From contig JASJEI010000395.1 in the NCBI GenBank assembly GCA_030064795.1, forward strand, positions 1 to 5,110: 5,110 nucleotides of DNA, given 5' to 3'. A program made the translations under genes and the position numbers. The DNA is from Pleurocapsa sp. MO_226.B13 (GTDB lineage Bacteria > Cyanobacteriota > Cyanobacteriia > Cyanobacteriales > Xenococcaceae). Position 1 is the stretch's first letter. Every line of letters starts with the position of its first letter. Below the pieces are notes generated by a model, which did not search any database, was not told the origin of the DNA, and saw nothing but the letters and a program-made list of their open reading frames with translations. Below are positions 1-4,915 of this stretch, one piece after another.

Positions 1-397
1 TCTGACATTGTTCGAGTAATTTTTCTAATAATAGATGTTCAGTTTGACCACTCAGGAGGCGACTGCGAAATTCGCAGAGTACGCTATGGTCAAAACCTGA
101 ATCAGTTAGTTCCAGTCCCAATAGATATTTCCAATCAATACGCGAGCGTACCGATTCTGCTGCTTGTCGGTCAGAGAGATTTTCTCGAAATTGCATTAAA
201 GTAATTAATGCTAGTCTCCAAGGCGGTACGGCAGGTTGTCCTGTATGTGAAAAGAGATGGACAAAATCGGCATCGCTAAAAATTACTCCCAGTACATCAC
301 GAAAGGTTAGATAAGGATTACCTTTGGCAAAAGCTGCCTTCGCCACACGAACTGTTTCAGAAGGAACTGGTGCAATCGGTTCTGGGCTCACAGACAT
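1..397 (-). CDS. IS1182-like transposase, N-terminal 132 codons (partial)
   Basis: This is the N-terminal part of a DDE transposase that would cut and join the ends of its own insertion sequence. The frame is open from an ATG at 397-395 to the window edge. An AGGAG Shine-Dalgarno (complement of 407-411) lies about 9 nt upstream and supports this start. The product begins MSVSPEPIAPVPSETVRVAK. It contains conserved blocks of the family: GNPYL (26-30), GQPAVPPWRLAL (53-64), NLSDRQAA (73-80), DWKYLLGLEL (88-97) and a GFDHSVLCEFRSRLL-type segment (101-115). These belong to the DUF772 region of IS1182-like transposases. The DDE catalytic domain is left of the window, so intactness cannot be judged. 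The family call rests on remembered motif similarity; a related IS5-type group is the alternative. Confidence 0.85.
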   Translation of the reverse strand, partial: MSVSPEPIAPVPSETVRVAKAAFAKGNPYLTFRDVLGVIFSDADFVHLFSHTGQPAVPPWRLALITLMQFRENLSDRQAAESVRSRIDWKYLLGLELTDSGFDHSVLCEFRSRLLSGQTEHLLLEKLLEQCQ

Positions 398-432
398 GAT
401 ACGTCGCTCCTGATATCGACTTGTGTGTACAC
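1..432 (-). mobile_element. Insertion sequence end, IS1182-like (partial, runs off left edge)
   Basis: The minus strand carries the 5' part of a transposase gene whose start codon lies only about 35-40 bp from a point where a TPR-coding repeat abruptly begins (about 439). This is the usual arrangement at an IS end: a short terminal sequence, a ribosome-binding site, then the transposase start. The outer boundary is uncertain. It must lie left of 439, where homology between the two TPR-coding units starts, and an 8-bp palindrome GTGTACAC sits at 425-432. The terminal inverted repeat and any target duplication cannot be confirmed because the other IS end is outside the window. Confidence 0.75.
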
Positions 433-2067
433 GGTAGCAATAATATCGGGGGAGTCTACCACAACATCGGGCAACCGAAGCAGGCGTTGAAATACTATGA
501 GCAAGCCTTGCCCATCCGTCGGGAAGTGGGCGATCGCGCGGGAGAAGCTACCACTCTCAATAATATCGGGGCAGTCTACCGAGATACTAACCAACCATCT
601 AAAGCAATTGATAATTGGGAGCAACCGTTAACAATTACTCTAGAAATGCGCAGTGGTTTGCTACGAGAAAATCGAAAAGACTTTTTGGAGGCTGAAAGAG
701 GAACTGCGATCGCTCTTACGGATATTCTCATCAAGCAAAAACAATATGACAAAGCCTTTGAATGGATCAACTTAGCGACTACCGCCGATCTCGCTGATTA
801 CAACCGCTTAATTGATGCTCAAGTAGCCAACCCCGAAGCGCAAAAAGCCATTAACGACTGGACAGCCAAAAATCAGCAACTTGAATTCCTGCGTCAGCAA
901 TTACAAGACGAATTTTCAGAAGAAACAGCAAGACAAATGCGGGAATTGGAGGAACAAGTCAATCAACAAGCTGAAGATATTGCCAATTCTTTTCCTGAAG
1001 TAGCAGAATTGTTTGAAACCCAACCCACCGATATTACTCAACTGAGAAATAATATTCCTCAAGACACCCTGGTTATTCAACCTGTCTTACTCACTGGGAT
1101 AACAAATGTCCCCAATACTGTCGCCTTTTTCCTGTTAACCCAAGACACCCTCGAAGTCATCCAAAGCGACATTAATCCTAAAAAATTTAATCAATTACTC
1201 GATCGATATTTAAACCAACTCGAAGACTACCAAAACCCAGACGTTTTCGCCAGCAGCACCCAACTCTACGATATCTTGATTCGTCCCCTTGAAGCCCAAA
1301 TTGAGGAAAAATTCCCCAAACATCTCGCCATCATTGCTACGGGAAAACTGCGCTATCTTCCTTTTGAAACCCTTTATAACGAACAAACCGAACAATTTCT
1401 GATTCAAAAATATCCTATCCACTATCTAACTAACATTTCCAGCCGTTCTCTTAATCCTTCTGCTAATTCCACTTCATCCCTAAAAGCCCTATCCTTAGCT
1501 AATCCCCAACCCACCCAAGTCGATCTTAAGGGAACCGAAGCCGAAGCCCAGCATCTTGAGAACAACTTCCCAGGAAGCGAAGCCTATATTGGTTCTGAAG
1601 CCACCCTCGACACCTTCATAACCCAAGCACCACGTTTTCTTATCCTTCACCTGGGAACTCACGGCTGTTTTAATCTCGGTGGCTGTCCTAATTTTGGCAT
1701 GGAAGCCAATACTATACTCTTTGCCAATAACGAACAATACGACATTGCTGATGCTGCTCTTTTGGGACTACAAAACACAGAACTGATTACCCTCGGTGCT
1801 TGTCAAACTGCCAAGGAAGCCAACGCTGACGGACAGGAAATTTCTGGACTTGCCTATATCTTTGAACGGGCAGGGGCTAAAAGCGTCATCGCTAGTCTCT
1901 GGAATGCAGAAGATAATACCAGTTCAGAGATTATGACGCAGTTTTATGATAACCTCCAGCAAGGCATGAGTAAAACTGAAGCGATGCGCCAAGCCAAACT
2001 AAGTCAAATTGACAGCCATCCTTGGTTTTGGTCGCCCTTTATTCTGATTGGTGACGCAGGTAAGTAG
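421..2067 (+). CDS. TPR-CHAT domain protein (caspase-like), 5'-truncated by the IS insertion
   Basis: CHAT proteins (caspase HetF associated with TPRs) are clan CD cysteine-protease-like proteins. The substrate of this one is unknown. From a TTG at 421 the frame gives 548 residues. Two 40-residue TPR units lie at about 7-46 and 47-86, with the NNIG(G/A)VY motif starting each. A conserved helical region follows, then a charged coiled-coil-like stretch (about 150-190), then the CHAT region (about 215-546). The catalytic pair is present: His414 in LHLGTHG and Cys461 in LGACQTA. Later conserved blocks are GLAYIFERAGAKSVIASLW and the C-terminal HPWFWSPFILIGDA. The first TPR unit begins abruptly just inside the IS junction, and relatives carry more upstream TPRs, so the N-terminus is missing. 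An in-frame stop at 397-399 blocks extension. TTG at 421 lies in IS-derived or junction sequence without a Shine-Dalgarno; the next in-frame ATG is near codon 76. The C-terminal half looks undamaged. It may be an expressed fragment or a decaying pseudogene. Confidence 0.88.
   Translation: MCVHGSNNIGGVYHNIGQPKQALKYYEQALPIRREVGDRAGEATTLNNIGAVYRDTNQPSKAIDNWEQPLTITLEMRSGLLRENRKDFLEAERGTAIALTDILIKQKQYDKAFEWINLATTADLADYNRLIDAQVANPEAQKAINDWTAKNQQLEFLRQQLQDEFSEETARQMRELEEQVNQQAEDIANSFPEVAELFETQPTDITQLRNNIPQDTLVIQPVLLTGITNVPNTVAFFLLTQDTLEVIQSDINPKKFNQLLDRYLNQLEDYQNPDVFASSTQLYDILIRPLEAQIEEKFPKHLAIIATGKLRYLPFETLYNEQTEQFLIQKYPIHYLTNISSRSLNPSANSTSSLKALSLANPQPTQVDLKGTEAEAQHLENNFPGSEAYIGSEATLDTFITQAPRFLILHLGTHGCFNLGGCPNFGMEANTILFANNEQYDIADAALLGLQNTELITLGACQTAKEANADGQEISGLAYIFERAGAKSVIASLWNAEDNTSSEIMTQFYDNLQQGMSKTEAMRQAKLSQIDSHPWFWSPFILIGDAGK
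439..678 (+). repeat. Two tandem 120-bp TPR-coding units
   Basis: Unit 1 (439-558) and unit 2 (559-678) both open with AATAATATCGGGG and then (g/c)AGTCTACC. They are spaced exactly 120 bp, which is one 40-residue TPR. Identity fades along unit 2, which becomes degenerate and leads into the linker. The perfect match starts at AATAAT (439), immediately right of the IS junction, which marks where the original coding sequence resumes. Confidence 0.8.
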
Positions 2068-2262
2068 ATATAGCTAGATTTGCTTAAATGTAGTTTGATG
2101 AAAAAACAATTAGACTGACAGTAATATTACAAAAAAGTATCAAAAACGAAAGCTTGGTTGAGAAAAACTTTAAGGACTAAGTAGACAGACATAAATAACC
2201 TGAAGTATGTAACAAAATGTAAATTTGCTTCAACTTAATATCAATCAAAGGATTAAATCTAC

Positions 2263-2292
2263 TTGACAAAAGTAAACATAGTTGAGTTTAAT
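2263..2292 (+). promoter_or_regulatory. Candidate sigma70-type promoter of the toxin-antitoxin operon
   Basis: A perfect -35 hexamer TTGACA (2263-2268) is followed after 18 bp by TTTAAT (2287-2292), which matches five of six bases of TATAAT. Transcription would start near 2299, giving a leader of roughly 90 nt before the toxin ATG at 2392. All three dyads would lie within that leader. This is a pattern match only, and AT-rich DNA produces false -10 boxes easily. Confidence 0.45.
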
Positions 2293-2330
2293 TATCCCGA
2301 CCTACTTAATTCCCTGTAATTCATCAATAA

Positions 2331-2346
2331 AAGTAACTTTTTACTT
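2331..2346. repeat. Short inverted repeat AAGTAA-CTTT-TTACTT
   Basis: Two perfect 6-bp arms are separated by 4 nt, centred near 2338.5. In the leader RNA it could form a small weak hairpin; as DNA it could be a binding site. It is the first of three evenly spaced dyads. On its own it could be chance in AT-rich sequence. Confidence 0.35.
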
Positions 2347-2350
2347 AGAA

Positions 2351-2372
2351 TTTGTCACATATAAGCGACAAA
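2351..2372. promoter_or_regulatory. Candidate operator, inverted repeat TTTGTC-N10-GACAAA
   Basis: Perfect 6-bp arms (2351-2356 and 2367-2372) are separated by 10 bp, for a 22-bp dyad with about one helical turn between half-sites. This geometry suits a dimeric helix-turn-helix protein. The antidote encoded downstream has an HTH domain, and antitoxins of this type commonly repress their own operon, so it is the natural candidate ligand. Binding is inferred, not shown. Confidence 0.4.
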
Positions 2373-2391
2373 ATAACAGTAAGATTGTTAT
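2373..2391 (+). promoter_or_regulatory. Hairpin abutting the toxin start codon (ATAACA-N7-TGTTAT)
   Basis: Perfect 6-bp arms (2373-2378 and 2386-2391) enclose a 7-nt loop. The right arm ends on the base before the toxin ATG at 2392. The space where a Shine-Dalgarno should be is inside this dyad, and no good one is visible. It may be a translational damper on the toxin or a second binding site for the antidote. The stem is AT-rich and would be weak. Confidence 0.35.
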
Positions 2392-2718
2392 ATGGAAAGC
2401 CGACCATGGGAAATTAAAAAGTACGTTACAGCAGACGGAGACTGTCCTTTCGATGAATGGTTCAATAAGCTCGATTCAAACTTACAAGCTAGGATTGATG
2501 TCCGACTCGACCGAGTGCGTCTGGGCAATTTTGGAGACAGAAAAAGTTTAGAAGGAGGAATTTTCGAGCTTCGGTTTCAGTTTGGGGCAGGTTATCGCAT
2601 CTATTTTGGACTGAAAGGAAACCAGATAGTACTTTTGCTGGTTGGTGGCTCAAAGAAAACTCAGAAGAAAGATATCAAAATAGCACGCCGTCTTTGGAAA
2701 GAATATCAACAAGAATAA
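2392..2718 (+). CDS. Type II toxin, RelE/HigB-like (addiction module killer protein family)
   Basis: The 108-residue product matches the small RelE/ParE-superfamily toxins known as phage Gp49-like or 'addiction module killer' proteins. Relatives of the HigB/RelE type are ribosome-dependent mRNA interferases; that activity is family knowledge, not shown here. Family features visible are FDEWFNKL (20-27), the RLDRVRLGNFGDRKSLEGG block (38-56), ELRFQFGAGYRIYF (59-72), the hydrophobic strand IVLLLVGGSKKTQKKDI (79-95) and a C-terminal ARRLWKEY helix (98-105). Basic and aromatic residues R61, Y68, R69, K88 and K89 lie where such toxins contact RNA. Length is normal for the family and there is no frameshift. 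The start has no clear Shine-Dalgarno and sits right after a hairpin. The gene precedes its antidote by 14 nt, so the two form one operon in toxin-first order, as in higBA. Confidence 0.88.
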   Translation: MESRPWEIKKYVTADGDCPFDEWFNKLDSNLQARIDVRLDRVRLGNFGDRKSLEGGIFELRFQFGAGYRIYFGLKGNQIVLLLVGGSKKTQKKDIKIARRLWKEYQQE

Positions 2719-2722
2719 GGAG
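2717..2722 (+). promoter_or_regulatory. Strong Shine-Dalgarno of the antidote gene
   Basis: AAGGAG overlaps the toxin stop codon TAA (2716-2718) and lies 10 nt before the antidote ATG at 2733. It contrasts with the toxin gene, which has no recognisable site. This would favour more antidote than toxin from one transcript. Confidence 0.6.
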
Positions 2723-2732
2723 AAATTAATTT

Positions 2733-3041
2733 ATGCCCACTAAAGATTACCAGACAGATTTACTGAAGCGACTAGCCAATCGCGAATACGCAGCACAGTA
2801 TTTAAAAGCAGCATTTGATGAAACTCTCGCTGATGGGAACAAAGTAGCTTTTTTATTGGCTTTGAAAAATGTAGTTGATGCAACTGGGGCGATACAAACA
2901 GTAGCAAATGAAGCTAAGATTTCGCGTCAGCATTTATATCGGATGCTGAGTGAGGAAGGAAATCCAACTCTAGAAACTTTGACTTCTGTACTTCAAGCAG
3001 TAGGAATGACTATTGATTTCAAACCTTTGGTTAGCAAGTAA
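2733..3041 (+). CDS. Antitoxin, HTH-type addiction module antidote protein
   Basis: The 102-residue product is the cognate partner of the toxin immediately upstream. It would bind and neutralise it, and probably represses the operon. It begins MPTKDYQTDLLKRL. The N-terminal segment up to about residue 50 includes EYAAQYLKAAFDE (18-30), typical of this antidote family. A Cro/C1-like helix-turn-helix follows: helix 2 at about 54-61 (IQTVANEA), the turn at KIS (62-64) and the recognition helix at about 64-73 (SRQHLYRMLS). Then come NPTLETLTSVLQAVG (77-91) and a short C-terminal tail. The start is fixed by AAGGAG 10 nt upstream. The gene ends TAA, with a second in-frame TAG at 3042-3044 formed partly by the first base of the adjacent repeat. 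The HTH and gene order support a self-regulating module, with 2351-2372 as the likely site. Confidence 0.88.
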   Translation: MPTKDYQTDLLKRLANREYAAQYLKAAFDETLADGNKVAFLLALKNVVDATGAIQTVANEAKISRQHLYRMLSEEGNPTLETLTSVLQAVGMTIDFKPLVSK

Positions 3042-3043
3042 TA

Positions 3044-3115
3044 GATCCCCCCTCTCCCCCCTGACAAAAGGGGGGAATAGCAAAGTCTCCCTTATCAAGG
3101 GGGATTTATGGGATC
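3044..3115. repeat. Foldable C/G-rich repeat, copy A (72 bp)
   Basis: This is a direct repeat of 3546-3618. Outer arms GATCCC and GGGATC can pair. Inside are two hairpins: CCCCCCT/AGGGGGG (3056-3062 with 3069-3075) and CTCCCTT/AAGGGGG (3087-3093 with 3097-3103, one T-G pair). It starts 2 bp after the antitoxin stop codon. Its right end contains the stop codon (3106-3108) and the last two full codons of the DUF559 gene. Confidence 0.9.
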
Positions 3116-3483
3116 GATCCTTCAATGCGATCGCGCACTGCCTCAAAATTATGTAACACTTCATCATTAGTAAATCGAATCACTTTTAAACCATAACCTT
3201 CCAGAATGCGAGTTCTTTCAGCATCGTAAGCCCGTCCTGCTTCGGTAAAATGAGAATCGCCATCAACTTCAATTACTAATTTCAGAGCAGCACAATAAAA
3301 ATCTACAATAAATGATGCGATCGGTCGTTGTCTCAATACCCTAAACTTAAAATTTCTCAAATAGTCATACCAGAGTTTTTTCTCGGCTGGGGTCATGTTC
3401 TTCCGCAACTCTCTAGCTTTGGCTACTAAGTCAGGATTGTAGGGAAGATGGAAGTTGTTAAAATTGCGATCGCGATTGCTCAT
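3106..3483 (-). CDS. DUF559 domain protein, Vsr/PD-(D/E)XK-like endonuclease
   Basis: The 125-residue product belongs to the DUF559 family, small proteins related to Vsr mismatch endonucleases and the PD-(D/E)XK nuclease fold. Its target is unknown. From the chosen start the protein reads MSNRDRNFNNFHLPYNP. Family blocks follow: ELRKNMTPAEKKLWYDYLR (25-43), FKFRVLRQRPI (46-55), FIVDFYC (58-64), LVIEVDGDSHF (69-79) and LKVIRFTNDEVL (99-110). Likely metal or catalytic residues are Asp61, Glu72 and Asp74, with His78 nearby. All are present, so the gene looks intact. I chose ATG 3483 because homology to the family begins there. An ATG at 3513 and a GTG at 3552 extend the frame by 10 and 23 residues without family similarity, and the GTG lies inside repeat copy B. 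No clear Shine-Dalgarno is seen for 3483. The stop codon lies inside repeat copy A. It is a single gene, in the same direction as the transporter gene upstream of it. Confidence 0.85.
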   Translation of the reverse strand: MSNRDRNFNNFHLPYNPDLVAKARELRKNMTPAEKKLWYDYLRNFKFRVLRQRPIASFIVDFYCAALKLVIEVDGDSHFTEAGRAYDAERTRILEGYGLKVIRFTNDEVLHNFEAVRDRIEGSIP

Positions 3484-3545
3484 GACTAATGGATTGTAAG
3501 CAACTAGGTACATATAATTTCTCTGTGGGATGGACAATGCTATTC

Positions 3546-3618
3546 GATCCACCCTCGCCCCCCTTTGTAAGGGGGGAATCGGAAAAGTCCCCCTTAATAA
3601 GGGGGATTTAGGGGGATC
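3546..3618. repeat. Foldable C/G-rich repeat, copy B (73 bp)
   Basis: This is a direct repeat of 3044-3115. Outer arms GATCC-a-CCCT and AGGG-GGATC pair with one bulged base. Hairpin I is CCCCCCTT-TGT-AAGGGGGG (3558-3576, 8-bp stem, 3-nt loop). Hairpin II is CCCCCTT-AAT-AAGGGGG (3589-3605, 7-bp stem, 3-nt loop). The whole can fold into a three-way junction. Its last base is the complement of the final G of the transporter gene's TAG stop codon (3618-3620). Confidence 0.9.
3581..3605 (-). terminator. Possible intrinsic terminator for the transporter gene, within repeat B
   Basis: Read on the minus strand, the 7-bp G/C-rich stem CCCCCTT-ATT-AAGGGGG is followed by ACTTTT, just 12 nt past the transporter stop codon. 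This resembles a Rho-independent terminator, though the T run is short. If it works, the DUF559 gene needs its own promoter. The hairpin may be primarily a structural part of the repeat. Confidence 0.4.
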
Positions 3619-4706
3619 TACTTATCTTCAAGCGCAATTTCTTCGCTAACTGGTTCTGATTGGGTTAGATTAACTGGAATTTTCGATACTGGTTCGCTTT
3701 GGTTGTCTGTAGCGATATTGGTTGCCGTTAATTGTTTTGATTGTTCTGTTTTAATTTCAAACTTGGCAGCTATTTTATCTCGTTGATTGATTAGGTAAAT
3801 ACTAATAATAGTTAAAAATACCCCCAAAGATTGAATCTCACTTAACTCTTCTGAAAGAAGGATCGTGCCAAACAGCAGGGCAAAAATGGGAGTCAAGAAG
3901 GTTAAAGCACTAAGACTGGTAAGATTGCCCTTAGAGGCTAGATAAAAGAAGATTCCATAGGCGATCGCGCTACCAAAAACTGTGGCATATCCCAAAGCCA
4001 ACCACCTTTCTACCGAAAGATAATTCCATTGTTGCGATTCCTGTAACCAAGATAGACCAAACAAAGGCAGTCCACCCAAAATCATATGCCAACCTGTTGC
4101 CACTACAGGATCGCTATAACGACTGATATAAGGCATCATTACTGTACCTACAGCCATAGATAAAGAAGCCAGAAACATCAACCACTCGCCGTTTTCAAAT
4201 AACGCCAGCCAGTTCAGATTTACTGCATCTAAATTTCCAGCAAAGATGCTGTAGATCCAGGGATCTGGCAAGCCAATTAAACTAATACCTAATAAGCCGA
4301 TACCTAGCCCCAACCAACCCCAAAGACCAATAATTTCGCCGAACAACAAGCTAGATAACAAAGCAACTGCTAGAGGTTGAGAATCAATCATCACCGAACC
4401 CAATCCCGCCCCCGTCTTGACAATTCCCAGGGCTAAAAAACCTTGAAACATCGCCCCGTCTACTATGGCGAAAGCCAAAATCCACAACCAGGCTCGAACA
4501 GTTTTGGGTTGGGGTAATTTTAAAATAGCTGCCACCAACAAGACTAAAATTCCTGCGGGGACAAGACGTACTCCAGCCATGAAAAAAGGTGTCGTGTAGG
4601 GAATAACACCTTTCATGGCTACCATTGCTGTTCCCCAAAGGAAAAAGGGGGCAATCAGGAGTAAAGCTTTAGAAAAGGATGGATTGGAATTGGAACTAAC
4701 TTGCAT
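3618..4706 (-). CDS. EamA-family (DMT superfamily) inner-membrane transporter
   Basis: The 362-residue product has the ten-helix, two-EamA-repeat architecture of drug/metabolite transporters, which commonly export amino acids or other small metabolites. The substrate cannot be read from sequence. The first EamA repeat spans about 13-145 (helices near 13-32, 41-62, 72-90, 100-121, 126-145). The second spans about 174-307 (near 175-192, 203-221, 234-256, 264-285, 292-307). Typical features are LWGTAMVAMKG in helix 1, SLLFGE at the end of helix 4 and LTPIFALLFGTILLSEE in helix 9. A loop at about 148-172 separates the halves. A hydrophilic tail (about 308-362) holds two copies of QSEPVS (336-341 and 349-354) and is longer than usual. 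The ATG at 4706 gives a short polar N-terminus before helix 1; no strong Shine-Dalgarno precedes it. The stop codon abuts repeat B. The gene is divergent from the exoprotein gene. Confidence 0.9.
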   Translation of the reverse strand: MQVSSNSNPSFSKALLLIAPFFLWGTAMVAMKGVIPYTTPFFMAGVRLVPAGILVLLVAAILKLPQPKTVRAWLWILAFAIVDGAMFQGFLALGIVKTGAGLGSVMIDSQPLAVALLSSLLFGEIIGLWGWLGLGIGLLGISLIGLPDPWIYSIFAGNLDAVNLNWLALFENGEWLMFLASLSMAVGTVMMPYISRYSDPVVATGWHMILGGLPLFGLSWLQESQQWNYLSVERWLALGYATVFGSAIAYGIFFYLASKGNLTSLSALTFLTPIFALLFGTILLSEELSEIQSLGVFLTIISIYLINQRDKIAAKFEIKTEQSKQLTATNIATDNQSEPVSKIPVNLTQSEPVSEEIALEDK

Positions 4707-4784
4707 TCTTGATTCGAGATTACAAACTGCTTGTATATGAGTTTACTTAATTTCCAGAAAATTTGTATTTTTATTAAGCAAATT

Positions 4785-4812
4785 AATTTAAACCAAGAAA
4801 ACTTTTGTTCAA
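4785..4812 (-). promoter_or_regulatory. Weak promoter candidate for the transporter gene
   Basis: On the minus strand TTGAAC (complement of 4807-4812) and TAAATT (complement of 4785-4790) are separated by 16 bp; each matches four of six consensus bases. The start would be about 70 nt upstream of the ATG at 4706. The 209-bp divergent region is AT-rich, so such a match is weak. I see no comparable promoter for the plus-strand gene at 4916. Confidence 0.22.
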
Positions 4813-4915
4813 CTTCTGCCTTCTCAGTTTAAAAAGCCTTATACCCCATACTTGCTAGTGGCTGTATTACTTTACCTAAGTTAATATTGCGTCAGGTCTT
4901 GTTAGGATTATCGCC

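Larger units (their letters stand above)
2068..2391. other. AT-rich gene-free region between the CHAT gene and the toxin gene
   Basis: These 324 bp are strongly AT-rich and hold no convincing gene. No clear intrinsic terminator follows the CHAT stop codon. The left two thirds (about 2068-2260) show nothing I can name. The right third holds a promoter candidate (2263-2292) and three short dyads (2331-2346, 2351-2372, 2373-2391) leading up to the toxin start, so this part is probably the control region of the toxin-antitoxin operon. Confidence 0.6.
3044..3618 (-). mobile_element. Putative repeat-DUF559-repeat cassette (575 bp)
   Basis: Two near-identical foldable repeats in direct orientation bracket a single small nuclease-like gene. 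The outer edges are both flanked by TA (3042-3043 and 3619-3620), as would result from insertion into a TA dinucleotide, although a 2-bp match can arise by chance. The unit fills exactly the space between two convergent gene ends. No transposase is encoded. If it moves, it would need the DUF559 protein or a helper elsewhere. That it is mobile is inference; the repeat pair and gene placement are directly visible. Confidence 0.5.

Noticed and set aside
388..624. Minus-strand frame covering the IS/CHAT junction
   Set aside because: It crosses the boundary between two unrelated elements, antisense to TPR-coding sequence, with no recognisable product.
1210..1737. Open frames of 70-80 codons on the minus strand inside the CHAT gene
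   Set aside because: They lie opposite a clearly conserved protein, resemble no family and have no ribosome-binding site; they are antisense shadows of codon usage.
2282..2551. An 89-codon plus-strand frame overlapping the toxin gene start
   Set aside because: It runs through the AT-rich leader and then out of frame across conserved toxin codons. The toxin frame has full family similarity and this one has none.
3484..3552. Longer DUF559 start at GTG 3552 or ATG 3513
   Set aside because: The extra 23 or 10 residues show no family similarity, and the GTG lies inside repeat copy B. The ATG at 3513 has only a weak GAGA upstream and is kept as a minor alternative.
3044..3618. CRISPR-like repeats
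   Set aside because: There are only two copies, separated by a 430-bp gene, with internal dyads longer than CRISPR repeats and no spacers.
4780..4789. Palindrome AAATTAATTT in the divergent intergenic region
   Set aside because: A short all-A/T palindrome in AT-rich DNA is expected by chance and has no second copy nearby.
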